Source: JALYXI01 sp963716685 (lineage in GTDB: Bacteria; Acidobacteriota; Terriglobia; Bryobacterales; Bryobacteraceae). From it: a stretch of 64,000 bases of DNA. This document shows, one piece after another, positions 1 through 8,322 of this stretch. The stretch is from contig CAVQTR010000006.1 in NCBI GenBank assembly GCA_963716685.1, forward strand, positions 372,001 to 436,000. The letters are read 5' to 3'. Under the pieces are notes generated by a model. It ran no database searches. It saw only the letters and a program-made list of their open reading frames with translations, and was not told where the DNA came from. Numbering within the stretch: position 1 is the first letter of the stretch; every line of letters starts with the position of its first letter. A program made the translations under genes and the position numbers.

Positions 1-1256
1 GCCGCCTTTGCCGATGACGGCACGGACGCCATAGTTGCCGATGACGTGGGCCTGGTAAGGCTCTTCGCGAATGCTGGTAGTGGGTCCGGCGGCTTTCACC
101 TTCCACTCGTCGCCATCTTTCAGCATCACGGGGCCGCAGTGATAGAGCACGGCACCGTGCAGATCCACCGGCGGTTCGTGCTTCATGAGCTAGGCGTGCA
201 CCTGCGTCGCGGCCGGTATACATGTCGCCATCGATGAGCACCACATCACCGACTTTTAGGGCGCGGACGGCTTCTTCGGTGAGCGGCGGGGTGAGCACGA
301 TCTCGCGGCCAGTGAGCGGAAAGCCTTCGTTCTGCGTCATGCGTTCCAGGCGGCGTTCGGGATCGCGATAGAGCCACTGGGTGATGGCGCCGGTTGCGGG
401 ATCGAGGCGCACGCCGAGGCGGCGGAACGCCCAGCAGCTGTAGGCTACGGAAACGAAGAAGCTGGCGGGCAGGCGGTTGGCAGCGGCGATCTTGCAGCCG
501 ATGAGGGAGACGCGGCCGCCAAAGCCCATGGCGCCGACGCCGAGGCTGTTGGCTTCGTTCCATCACTTCGGCTTCCAGCTTCGCGAGATCCGGATCGGGA
601 TTGATGTCGTCCAGAGTGCGGAACAGCTGCATCTTGGCGAGATCGTAGCCGTGGGCGCGATCGCTGCCGATGCAGACTCCGATGGCGCCAGGCGCGCAAC
701 CCTGTCCCTGCGCCTGCCAGACCGCATGTAGCAGGCACTTGCGTACGCCTTCGAGGTTGCGGTCCGCGCGGCCGAGGTGGTCCAGATTGGCGGGCAGCGA
801 GTACTGGATGTTCTTGTTTTCGCAGCCGCCGCCTTTGAGCACCAGCTTCACTTCAATGTCATCCTGCTCCCACTGCTCGAAGTGAATAACGGGCGTTTCT
901 TCACCCAGATTGTTGCCGCTGTTTTCGCCGGTCAGGCTATCGACGGAGTTGGGACGCAGCTTGCCCCGTTTGGTGGCTTCGGCGACGGCGGCTTTGATAG
1001 CGCGCCGTATCTCGATCTGATTTACGCCGACAGGAGTATGGACGACGAAGGTCGGCATGCCGGTATCCTGGCAGATGGCGCCCTCCTCTTCCGCGGCCAT
1101 ATCCACATTGGTGAAGATGATGTTCAACGCCTGTGACGCCTGGGTGTGGGGCTTCTCGGCGAGACCGGCGGCGGCCATGGCGGCGCGGACGTCCGGCGGC
1201 AGATTAGTGGAAGTCTGGGTGATCAGCTCGACCAGGCTGTTTTGAAGAAATTGCAT
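1..1256 (-). pseudogene. Class I fumarate hydratase, fused alpha/beta, frameshifted and partial
   Basis: Iron-sulfur fumarase that interconverts fumarate and malate in the TCA cycle. Residues 1-230 from the ATG at 1256 read as a clean class I alpha domain, with CQDTGMPTF and a later GGCENKN segment. Near 560 one extra G (minus strand, in ATGGAACGAAGCC) breaks the frame; without it the protein continues NEANSLGVGAMGFGG, a family motif. Near 203 a second extra base breaks the beta domain, and a TAG sits at 190-192 where Tyr is expected. The last frame ends HVIGNYGVRAVIGKGG at the window edge, so the C-terminus lies outside. Three lesions in a central metabolic gene suggest sequence error, but true decay cannot be excluded from this sequence. 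Confidence 0.88.
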
Positions 1257-1290
1257 GGTGACGTTTCCATTTTAGCGGGGCAGTGGGGCG

Positions 1291-2241
1291 TCAGGGCTGC
1301 ACGCTGACGGTGCAGGGTGCACCGGGCACAATTGCCGCGTTGAGGCTCTGAAAATCCGCCGTGGCCGTGCCGGCATCGAGGGCGGAGACGACGGCGTGGA
1401 TGGGTGCGGCATTGACTCCCTGCACCGTGATCAATAATTCCTGTCCCTGGTGGATTCCCGGGGTTAAAGCGAAGACGGCGCGCAGCCGACTGAGATCTGT
1501 GCCGATGCGGAAGACTTCGCCGGAGGTCTGTCCGATCTGCCCTTTGCGTTCGACGACGATGCCGGTGGCGGGAGCGTGGATTTCCGCGGCGGCGAGACTG
1601 GCGCGGGAATCAGCGTCCTGCCTGGCAGCCGCTTCCACCGCCGCAGCGGCATCGCGCATTTGATCGGCGATGGCGTAGGTGCGGTTCTCGGCGAGGCGGG
1701 AGAGTTCGGCCAGTTTCTCGGCTTCCGCGGAGGCTGCTTCGGCTTCGCGCTGCGCCTGTTCGAAAGTTTTGCGCGGTGTGGCTCCGGCGTCCATCAGGCG
1801 CTGCTCGCGTTCGAACCGCTTGGCGGCACGGGCAGCTTCGTCCTTCGCGCGCTGGGCATCTGCCTTGTCTTTGGCGGCTTCCAGTTTCGCCTGATCGCTC
1901 GCGCTTTTCAGCGCCGCGAGCCTGGCCTGCGCGGGCGGGAGCGCGCTATCGGGGCTGGCGCTGGTGACCAGACGCGCGAGCACCTGGCCTTCGGTGACGG
2001 GTTGGCCAACATCGGCCAGAAAGCTTTCGATGGCTCCGGGCTTTGCCATCTCCACGGCAACGGTCTGCTGCGCTTCGATGTGGCCGGGCAGAATCTGCAC
2101 CATTGGCCTGGAAGGAACGGGTGAAGCTTTCGCGGGGGGCGGAGGAGGCGGCGGAGCGGGAGCGCGGCGGGTGCCGAGGAAGATCACAACTGCGAAGAAT
2201 GCGGCGGCCAGTGCTCCGCCCACGATGCCGCTTCGGTTCAC
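1291..2241 (-). CDS. HlyD/RND-type membrane fusion protein (periplasmic adaptor)
   Basis: 316 residues. One N-terminal membrane anchor (about 8-23) is followed by a proline run and a periplasmic adaptor. Two lipoyl/barrel halves are visible: one around residues 55-92 (GAIESFLADVGQPVTEGQVL) and a return strand around 218-240 (APATGIVVERKGQIGQ). Between them lies a long Ala/Glu/Lys/Arg-rich coiled-coil hairpin. Such adaptors link inner-membrane pumps to an outer-membrane channel. No pump or TolC-like gene is adjacent, so the substrate is unknown. The start overlaps the hemB stop by 4 bases, so the two are probably co-transcribed. The protein is shorter than usual RND adaptors (about 350-400). 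Confidence 0.8.
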   Translation of the reverse strand: MNRSGIVGGALAAAFFAVVIFLGTRRAPAPPPPPPPAKASPVPSRPMVQILPGHIEAQQTVAVEMAKPGAIESFLADVGQPVTEGQVLARLVTSASPDSALPPAQARLAALKSASDQAKLEAAKDKADAQRAKDEAARAAKRFEREQRLMDAGATPRKTFEQAQREAEAASAEAEKLAELSRLAENRTYAIADQMRDAAAAVEAAARQDADSRASLAAAEIHAPATGIVVERKGQIGQTSGEVFRIGTDLSRLRAVFALTPGIHQGQELLITVQGVNAAPIHAVVSALDAGTATADFQSLNAAIVPGAPCTVSVQP

Positions 2242-3206
2242 AGGAGCCTGGCTGCCGCCTTGGCGAAGTAGGTGAGGATGAAATCCGCGCCGGCGCGGCG
2301 GATGGAGGTGAGGGATTCAAACATGGCGCGGTCATGATCGATCCACCCATTGCGGGCGGCGGCGACGATCATTGAGAATTCCCCGCTGACCTGATAGGCG
2401 GCGATTGGCACATCGAAGCGCTCGCGGGCGTCGCGGATGAGATCGAGATACGGCATGGCGGGCTTCACCATGATCATATCCGCACCCTCTTCCAGATCGA
2501 GCGCGATCTCGCGCATGGCTTCGCGCGCATTGGCGGGATCCATCTGATAGCTGCGGCGATCGCCGAACTGCGGGGTGGAATCGGCCGCTTCGCGGAAGGG
2601 GCCATAGAAAACGGATGCGAATTTAGCGGCGTAGGAAAGAATGGGAATGCGCTGGAAGCCATTGCTGTCGAGGGTCCGGCGAATGGCGGCGACACGGCCA
2701 TCCATCATGTCGGAAGGGGCCACGACGTCGGCTCCGGCGCGCGCATGGGAAAGCGCGGCAGCTGAGAGCCAGTCGAGCGAAGCGTCATTATCGACATCAC
2801 CGTCCACGATTTTTCCGCAGTGGCCATGGCTGGTGTATTCGCAGTTGCAGACATCGGTCATGACCAGCAGATTGGGCAGCGACTGCTTGACGGCGCGAAT
2901 GGCGCGCTGCACAATTCCCTGCTCCGCATAGGCGCCGGAAGCGGATTCATCCTTCGATTCCGGAAGGCCGAAAAGGATTACGCCGCCGAGGCCAAGGGAC
3001 TGCACTTCCTCGCATTCGAGCACCAGCTGATCAATGGACAGCTGATAGTTTCCGGGCATGGCGCCGATCTCTTTGCGGACATGCTCGCCGGGGCAGACAA
3101 ACAGCGGCAGGATCATCTGCGCGGGGACAAGCCGCGTTTCCCGTACCAGAGCCCGGATCTGCTCACTGGCGCGCAGGCGGCGCGGGCGATGAATGGGGAA
3201 AGGCAT
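2238..3206 (-). CDS. hemB: Delta-aminolevulinic acid dehydratase (porphobilinogen synthase)
   Basis: 322 residues, normal length. It condenses two 5-aminolevulinate molecules to porphobilinogen in tetrapyrrole synthesis. The zinc ligands Cys120, Cys122 and Cys130 are present in DVCNCEYTSHGHCG, so this is the zinc-type enzyme rather than the Mg-type with DVALDPY. The two active-site lysines are Lys195 (SYAAKFASVFYGPF) and Lys248 (MIMVKPAMPYLD, Schiff base). The ATG at 3206 has no Shine-Dalgarno but lies exactly 7 bases after a TAAAAT box (3214-3219), suggesting a leaderless transcript. The HlyD-like gene overlaps its stop. Confidence 0.97.
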   Translation of the reverse strand: MPFPIHRPRRLRASEQIRALVRETRLVPAQMILPLFVCPGEHVRKEIGAMPGNYQLSIDQLVLECEEVQSLGLGGVILFGLPESKDESASGAYAEQGIVQRAIRAVKQSLPNLLVMTDVCNCEYTSHGHCGKIVDGDVDNDASLDWLSAAALSHARAGADVVAPSDMMDGRVAAIRRTLDSNGFQRIPILSYAAKFASVFYGPFREAADSTPQFGDRRSYQMDPANAREAMREIALDLEEGADMIMVKPAMPYLDLIRDARERFDVPIAAYQVSGEFSMIVAAARNGWIDHDRAMFESLTSIRRAGADFILTYFAKAAARLL

Positions 3207-3213
3207 TGTTCAG

Positions 3214-3261
3214 ATTTTACCGTGGCAGGGGTCTTGACAAGCCGTTGGGGATCATTAGAAT
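3214..3261. promoter_or_regulatory. Divergent promoters of hemB and the small Cys protein/serS
   Basis: Plus strand: TTGACA at 3234-3239, 16-bp spacer, TAGAAT at 3256-3261, a near-consensus sigma-70 promoter leading to the ATG at 3278. Minus strand: TTGTCA (read from 3240 down) and TAAAAT at 3219-3214 with a 15-bp spacer, leading to hemB. The two -35 elements are the same near-palindrome CTTGACAAG read on opposite strands, so polymerase can probably occupy only one at a time. Confidence 0.65.
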
Positions 3262-3277
3262 AGGACCATTAGTTTGT

Positions 3278-3409
3278 ATGTGCGACCATCTCCGTACCGA
3301 AATCATTGCCCGGCGTGACGGCGTCGATTATGTGGAGTGCCTCGACTGCCGCCAGGTCTTCGAAGCTGAGGACCTGGAACCGGTCCCCGCTGACGAAGAA
3401 GAAGAGTAA
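3278..3409 (+). CDS. Small cysteine-containing protein upstream of serS
   Basis: 43 residues from the ATG at 3278, the first start inside the transcript predicted from the TAGAAT box at 3256-3261; a longer reading from 3206 would overlap the hemB start. It has Cys2, His4 and a CxxC (Cys21, Cys24) in VECLDCRQVFEAEDLEP and ends in an acidic DEEEE tail. The Cys/His arrangement looks like a small zinc-binding fold, but function is unknown. It lies 39 bases before serS in the same direction and is probably co-transcribed. Confidence 0.6.
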   Translation: MCDHLRTEIIARRDGVDYVECLDCRQVFEAEDLEPVPADEEEE

Positions 3410-3448
3410 TTCCGCCGGTCTCACCTTTCCTTTTCGTTTTCCCACTGC

Positions 3449-4732
3449 ATGTACGATCTGGCATTTTTCCGCGCAAACTTCGATGCGATTTCCGCACGTC
3501 TGGCTACTCGCGGCAACCTGCTGGGGCTCGATGGATTCCGAGAACTGGACCAGCGCCGCCGCGCCGCGATTCAGGAAGCAGAGGAACTAAGAGCGAAGCG
3601 CAACGCCGGCAGCATGGAGATCGCGAAGCTGCGCAGAGAGGGCGTGGATACAGCCGAGCAGCAGCAGGCGGTGCGCGCGATGGGTGACCGGATCAGCGCG
3701 CTGGACGAGCAGACCAAAGCTCTGGAAGAGGAGTTCCGCGCGATTCTGAAGGGCATTCCGAATCTGCCGCAGGACTCGGTGCCGGTGGGAAGAAGCGCCG
3801 AGGACAACGTGGAGATCCGGCGGGTGGGCTCGCCGCGCGAGTTTTCGTTCACGCCGAAGCCTCACTGGGACCTGGGCGTGGAGCTGGGCATCCTGGATCT
3901 GGAGCGAGCCGCCAAGATCACGGGCGCGCGGTTTGCGGTGTACTTCGGCGCGGGCGCGAAGCTGGAGCGCGCGCTGACCAACTTCATGCTGGATGTGCAC
4001 ACGCGCGAACACGGTTATACCGAGGTGCTGCCGCCTTTTCTGGTGAACTCGGCAAGTCTCTTCGGGACGGGGAATCTGCCGAAGTTCGGCGACGATTTAT
4101 TCAAGATTGAGAACAGCGATCTGTGGCTGATTCCCACCGCGGAAGTGCCGGTGACGAATCTGTTTCGGGACGAAGTGCTGGATGCCGCGCGCCTGCCGAT
4201 TCGCTTCTGCGCCGCGACCTCGTGCTTCCGAAGCGAAGCGGGCTCCTATGGACGCGATGTACGCGGAGTGATTCGGCAGCACCAGTTTCAGAAGGTGGAA
4301 CTGGTGAAGTTTACGACGCCGGAACAGAGCACCGCAGAGCACGAGAAGCTGACGGCCGATGCGGAAGACATTCTGCAGCGGCTGGGACTGCCGTTCCGGA
4401 CGGTGGTGCTGTGCACGGGGGACATGGGCTTCTCTTCGGCGAAGACGTTCGATATCGAAGTCTGGCTGCCGGGCCAGAACGCCTATAAAGAGATTTCGAG
4501 TTGTTCCAATTTTGAAGCGTTTCAGGCGCGGCGGGCGGATTTGCGCTTCAAGGGTCCAAAGGGCAAGGCCGAGCACCTGCACACGATCAACGGAAGCGGA
4601 CTGGCCATTGGACGGACGTGGGTGGCGATTCTTGAGAACTACCAGCAGGAAGATGGCAGCGTGCTGGTTCCGGAAGTGCTGCGCCCTTACCTGGGCGCGG
4701 ACATAATCGAGAAGACCGGCGAGCTGCGCTGA
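3449..4732 (+). CDS. serS: Seryl-tRNA synthetase
   Basis: 427 residues, normal length. It charges tRNA-Ser with serine in the cytoplasm. The N-terminal tRNA-binding coiled-coil arm covers about residues 28-110 (Glu/Arg/Lys heptads). The class II catalytic core follows, with motif 2 at about 262-286 (CFRSEAGSYGRDVRGVIRQH) and motif 3 at about 381-399 (NGSGLAIGRTWVAILENYQ). The small Cys protein lies just upstream. The last 46 bases overlap the 3' end of the convergent radical SAM gene. Confidence 0.97.
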   Translation: MYDLAFFRANFDAISARLATRGNLLGLDGFRELDQRRRAAIQEAEELRAKRNAGSMEIAKLRREGVDTAEQQQAVRAMGDRISALDEQTKALEEEFRAILKGIPNLPQDSVPVGRSAEDNVEIRRVGSPREFSFTPKPHWDLGVELGILDLERAAKITGARFAVYFGAGAKLERALTNFMLDVHTREHGYTEVLPPFLVNSASLFGTGNLPKFGDDLFKIENSDLWLIPTAEVPVTNLFRDEVLDAARLPIRFCAATSCFRSEAGSYGRDVRGVIRQHQFQKVELVKFTTPEQSTAEHEKLTADAEDILQRLGLPFRTVVLCTGDMGFSSAKTFDIEVWLPGQNAYKEISSCSNFEAFQARRADLRFKGPKGKAEHLHTINGSGLAIGRTWVAILENYQQEDGSVLVPEVLRPYLGADIIEKTGELR

Positions 4733-6411
4733 GCGAGCAGCTCGAGCGACTCCATTTCTTCCTCGGCATCCGGGGTTAGAGCGAGATCGCGATACTGCGC
4801 CGCGTCGGGATTCTTCCGTAGCTGTTCGCGGAAGCGTCCGAAGCGCCAGATGGCCTGACCCAGCTTCACGTGCTTGTAGACGATGTCGCCGAGATAGCGC
4901 GGATAGAAACTGAAAGCGCTTTCAATGGGCAGGCCAGGACGGCGATCCCGGCGATATTTGCGGCGCAGATATCCGCCCTGCAGCGGATGCACTTTCTCCA
5001 GCGCGTAACAGCCGTAATACCAGATGAGCAGGAACAGCACCTTGCCCGCGCTGATGCCCATAGCCGCCGCGCGGCGCATGACGGTCTCCATGTGTGACGG
5101 AGAGTAATAGGCCACCCAGGCGTCCTGGTAGATTTGCTCGAACTGCTCGGGAGACATGGTGGCGTGCGGAGTGGTGGAGTGCTCGAGATCGTAGCGGTTC
5201 AGATCGGGATCGAGCCACGCGCCCGCTTTGTACAGCTTCTGGTGATCTTCCGAGCCCGGCAGCGGGGTGAGGCAGTGAAACTCCAGAAGATCGATAGGCA
5301 GCTCGCGCTGAATGATGCCGATATCGCGAATGATGGATTCCGGCGTGTCATTAGGAAAGCCCAGAATGTAGCCGGCGAATACAGTGACGCCAGCCTGCTT
5401 CCACATGAGCAGCATTTTGCGATATTCGGCGATCTTGTTCTGCTTCTTGCGCGCGCCCTGCAGGCTGTCCGGGTTGATGCTTTCGAGGCCAATGAAGACA
5501 CGGACCACGCCGGCGCGCCCGGCTTTTTCGATGAACCGCGGGAGGCGGTGGCACATGGTATCCACCTGAATGACGAACTTGATGTTCAGCTTTTCGATCT
5601 CGCGCATTTCGATGATGCGATCGAAGACGCGTTCCCAATCGAGGTTGCGGGCGAAGTTGTCGTCGGTGATAAAGAAGCGGTTGATGCCCTGGGCGAGGTT
5701 CTGCCGGATGATGGCTTCCACCTCATCAGGCGAGCGGCGGCGCGACTTGCGGCCCTGCACGTTGATGATGGTGCAGAAGGAACACTGGAAGGGGCAGCCG
5801 CGGCCGGCATCGAAACTGGTGAGTTCGCCGCCGGTGCGCTTAATGCGCGATGCGGGCAGGATGGGAATGGTGGCGCCTTCGAGCGAGGGAAGATCCGCCA
5901 TGTAGTTGTAGAGCGGCTTTAGCGTTCCGTTCCAAGCGTCCTGCAAGACGCCTTCGAACCGGCCTTCCGCCTCGCCGGCAAACAGCGAGACGCCGATATC
6001 CATGGCTTCCTTCAGCTCGGGCGTGATTTCAGGCAGCATGGAGAGTACGCCGGAGACGTGAAAGCCGCCGAGGCAGACCTGTACACCGAGCGCGCGCAGA
6101 CGGCGCGCGATATCCATGGCGCGGGGGTACTGATTGGACTGGACGCCCACCAGGGCCACCATGCCGCAGCCGGCGATTTGTTTCGCGATGCGCTCCGGCC
6201 GGACGCGCGTGTTGGTCTCGTCAATTGCGGTGATTTCGATCTCGACATCCGGACCCAGGACGCGGCGGTCCCGGCAATCGAGCGCGAGGCCATTTAACAC
6301 AGCCAGGGTGTTCGAGGGAATGGCGGACCGCATCCACTGAATGACGTAGCCCTGGTCATCGTAGTGCGACGGCTTGACAAGTATCAAAGAAAAGCGCCGG
6401 GAAGTGGACAA
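4687..6411 (-). CDS. B12-binding-domain radical SAM protein
   Basis: 574 residues. An N-terminal Rossmann-like cobalamin-binding-type domain (about 1-165, including VALVGVQSNQYPRAMDIARR and CLGGFHVSG) precedes a radical SAM core with the cluster motif CxxxCxxC at Cys206, Cys210 and Cys213 (GRGCPFQCSFC). A C-terminal Arg/aromatic-rich extension of about 120 residues follows, with a probable hydrophobic segment (KVLFLLIWYYGCYAL). Family members methylate or rearrange lipids, cofactors or peptides; nothing nearby identifies the substrate. The start is TTG at 6411, exactly 7 bases after TAAACT (6419-6424), a leaderless arrangement. It overlaps serS by 46 bases at the 3' end. Confidence 0.85.
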   Translation of the reverse strand: MSTSRRFSLILVKPSHYDDQGYVIQWMRSAIPSNTLAVLNGLALDCRDRRVLGPDVEIEITAIDETNTRVRPERIAKQIAGCGMVALVGVQSNQYPRAMDIARRLRALGVQVCLGGFHVSGVLSMLPEITPELKEAMDIGVSLFAGEAEGRFEGVLQDAWNGTLKPLYNYMADLPSLEGATIPILPASRIKRTGGELTSFDAGRGCPFQCSFCTIINVQGRKSRRRSPDEVEAIIRQNLAQGINRFFITDDNFARNLDWERVFDRIIEMREIEKLNIKFVIQVDTMCHRLPRFIEKAGRAGVVRVFIGLESINPDSLQGARKKQNKIAEYRKMLLMWKQAGVTVFAGYILGFPNDTPESIIRDIGIIQRELPIDLLEFHCLTPLPGSEDHQKLYKAGAWLDPDLNRYDLEHSTTPHATMSPEQFEQIYQDAWVAYYSPSHMETVMRRAAAMGISAGKVLFLLIWYYGCYALEKVHPLQGGYLRRKYRRDRRPGLPIESAFSFYPRYLGDIVYKHVKLGQAIWRFGRFREQLRKNPDAAQYRDLALTPDAEEEMESLELLAQRSSPVFSIMSAPR

Positions 6412-6436
6412 TGCCCCTAGTTTATCGCTTTTGACC

Positions 6437-8254
6437 CTACTGAAGGTTGATGGTGACCATGTTCGACGTCTGTCCGGCTACGGAAACCACGACATTCGAT
6501 TCACCGCTTAGCGCAAGGGTGGGCGGCAGCGAGACGTTTACCTGATCCAGGCCGTCGAAACCCGGCGCCGGGCCGGCGTAGAGCAGCGGAGCGGTGGTTC
6601 CGTGGATGGTGACGGTTACGTCGCCGAGGGAGGTGCGGTTGCGGATGCCGGTTCCATACAGGCTGAGGTACACGGGACCGCCGGCCAGATTGATTGGGAC
6701 TGAGGTGCACCCGCCAGCGGCGCAGGAGAAGACCGGAATCGGGCTTTGCACGGCGGCGCCGGGTTTGACAGAGATGGCGATTGCCGCAGCGACTCCGGAA
6801 CCGTTGCCGTTCATGCTGAACAGCGTTGGAGCGACGGTCCCCACGACGGAAGTGACGGTGCTTCCAGCCGCCGCGATCTGGACGAGGCCGGTTGCGGTAT
6901 CGGGCGGGATCAGGAAATTGATCTGAGTAGACGAAACGTACAAGAGGGTTGCGGGACGCTGGGCGCCGGTGGAATCGGTGACGGTGAGCGTAGTTGCCGA
7001 ATCGAGATTGGTGCTGAAAAGCGAGGCGAGGGAACCGGGAGCGGTGATGGTGACGGGCGCGGCGGCGGATTGCACGGTGGCCGCGGAAGCGAGCCCGTAA
7101 TACCTTGCCATCCACCATGGAAGGATGTAATCGATGCCGGCGCTCTCGATTAAGCCGGAGCCGCCGCCGGTCAGCTGGAACGGATCGCGCTGCCAGAGGA
7201 AATCGGTGGGAGGGCGAAGCGCAACGGGTACCGGCTGGCACGCCTCGGCGCCGCAGACCGGAACCGTTGACGTGAGATCAACGTAGGGATCGCGGCGCGG
7301 TCGCAGCAGCCACTGGCCGAGCAGGGTGAGCGCTTCCGCGTCACGCGCCGCGTTCGCACCTTGAATCCCGCGATCCACCAGATCGAAGAAGGCGTTGCCG
7401 TGAGAACTGGTGTAGTTACGGACGGTGACATAGGCCGCCTGATTGGTCGAACTGTTCTGCAGACGAATCAGGTTGCAGAAGCTCATGTAGTCGAGATTGA
7501 ACTTGAAATAGGAACTGTTGCTGAGGACGTCGTATTTGACTCCGGTATCGAAGGGCAGCGTGAGCGGGGGACCGCTGGTGGGGCTTTGGGGATTCAGATG
7601 ATTGGAAACCTGAATCAGCATGGCAAGCTCTTCCGGACGCAACACGAAAGTGTTGTCGATGTCGTCGTTGGGAGTCCAATTGTGTTTGGAGACGAAGCCG
7701 ATGAGCCGAGCGGCGAGTGAGGCGGCGGCGGCTTTCACGTTTGGGTCGTCCACCATGTCGAAGGCTACGCCAAGCCCAAAGAACGCGCCAACGACTTCGT
7801 CCCGCGAGGTGTTATCGAGCCAGATCCACGGCAGACTCTGATGGACTGTGTTGGCCGCTTCTTCGCTCGCAATCCCAGCGGCAAAGGGCGAGTTCGCGAG
7901 CACCATGCAGCGCGCGAGGCGATTGTCGCCGGTGACGTCGGTGAGGGCTTTCAGGCCGGAGAGCGCAGCGTTGACGTTGTTCAGGGCATCGGCCGAACCG
8001 GTGACTTTGTAGCGGAACGATTCAGCGGCCAGGTAGGCGCCGGTCCAAAGGGCGGAATCGCCACAACGCGTGTACCCAGTGATCTGCGAACTGGTGGAGG
8101 AGGCATAGATCGGGTCGAGGACGGTGCCGAAGGGCATGTGAAGGGCCCGGATGTTTGCGGAGATTGCGAGAGCGTCGCCGTCAGAAGCCCGCGCGGAAGC
8201 CGACGATCCGAGTACCAGGACCACCAGGCCGAAACAGGAAAATCGCATCGACAA
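6437..8254 (-). CDS. Secreted protein with Solibacter-type C-terminal domain (TIGR03437 type)
   Basis: 605 residues (or 603 from the ATG at 8248). A signal peptide ends near residue 24 (SASARAS). Residues about 25-380 form a helix-rich region with repeated Trp/Asp/Gly motifs such as CGDSALWTGAYLAAE, resembling an alpha/alpha-toroid carbohydrate-active or terpenoid-cyclase-like fold; I cannot assign a family. Residues about 385-605 match the Solibacter C-terminal domain: SSTQINFLIPPDTATG, PVYLSLYGTGIRNR, GLDQVNVSLP and a final Asn/Val-rich strand. This domain is largely restricted to Bryobacterales and is thought to be exported. The catalytic role is unknown. Confidence 0.8.
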   Translation of the reverse strand: MSMRFSCFGLVVLVLGSSASARASDGDALAISANIRALHMPFGTVLDPIYASSTSSQITGYTRCGDSALWTGAYLAAESFRYKVTGSADALNNVNAALSGLKALTDVTGDNRLARCMVLANSPFAAGIASEEAANTVHQSLPWIWLDNTSRDEVVGAFFGLGVAFDMVDDPNVKAAAASLAARLIGFVSKHNWTPNDDIDNTFVLRPEELAMLIQVSNHLNPQSPTSGPPLTLPFDTGVKYDVLSNSSYFKFNLDYMSFCNLIRLQNSSTNQAAYVTVRNYTSSHGNAFFDLVDRGIQGANAARDAEALTLLGQWLLRPRRDPYVDLTSTVPVCGAEACQPVPVALRPPTDFLWQRDPFQLTGGGSGLIESAGIDYILPWWMARYYGLASAATVQSAAAPVTITAPGSLASLFSTNLDSATTLTVTDSTGAQRPATLLYVSSTQINFLIPPDTATGLVQIAAAGSTVTSVVGTVAPTLFSMNGNGSGVAAAIAISVKPGAAVQSPIPVFSCAAGGCTSVPINLAGGPVYLSLYGTGIRNRTSLGDVTVTIHGTTAPLLYAGPAPGFDGLDQVNVSLPPTLALSGESNVVVSVAGQTSNMVTINLQ

Positions 8255-8309
8255 TTAATAGAACTCCCGCGGGGGGCGTTCGGTTACGTCCGCGGCGGTG
8301 AATATCCGA

Positions 8310-8315
8310 TAGAAT
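8310..8315 (+). promoter_or_regulatory. -10 box of the polysaccharide operon
   Basis: TAGAAT followed by exactly 7 bases and the GTG start at 8323, with no Shine-Dalgarno. No convincing -35 is visible at 16-18 bp. This fits a leaderless transcript. Confidence 0.45.
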
Positions 8316-8322
8316 TGGCGCG

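Noticed and set aside
1576..2124. 182-codon plus-strand frame opposite the HlyD-like gene
   Set aside because: Shadow of a high-GC gene; it has no family motifs and no promoter.
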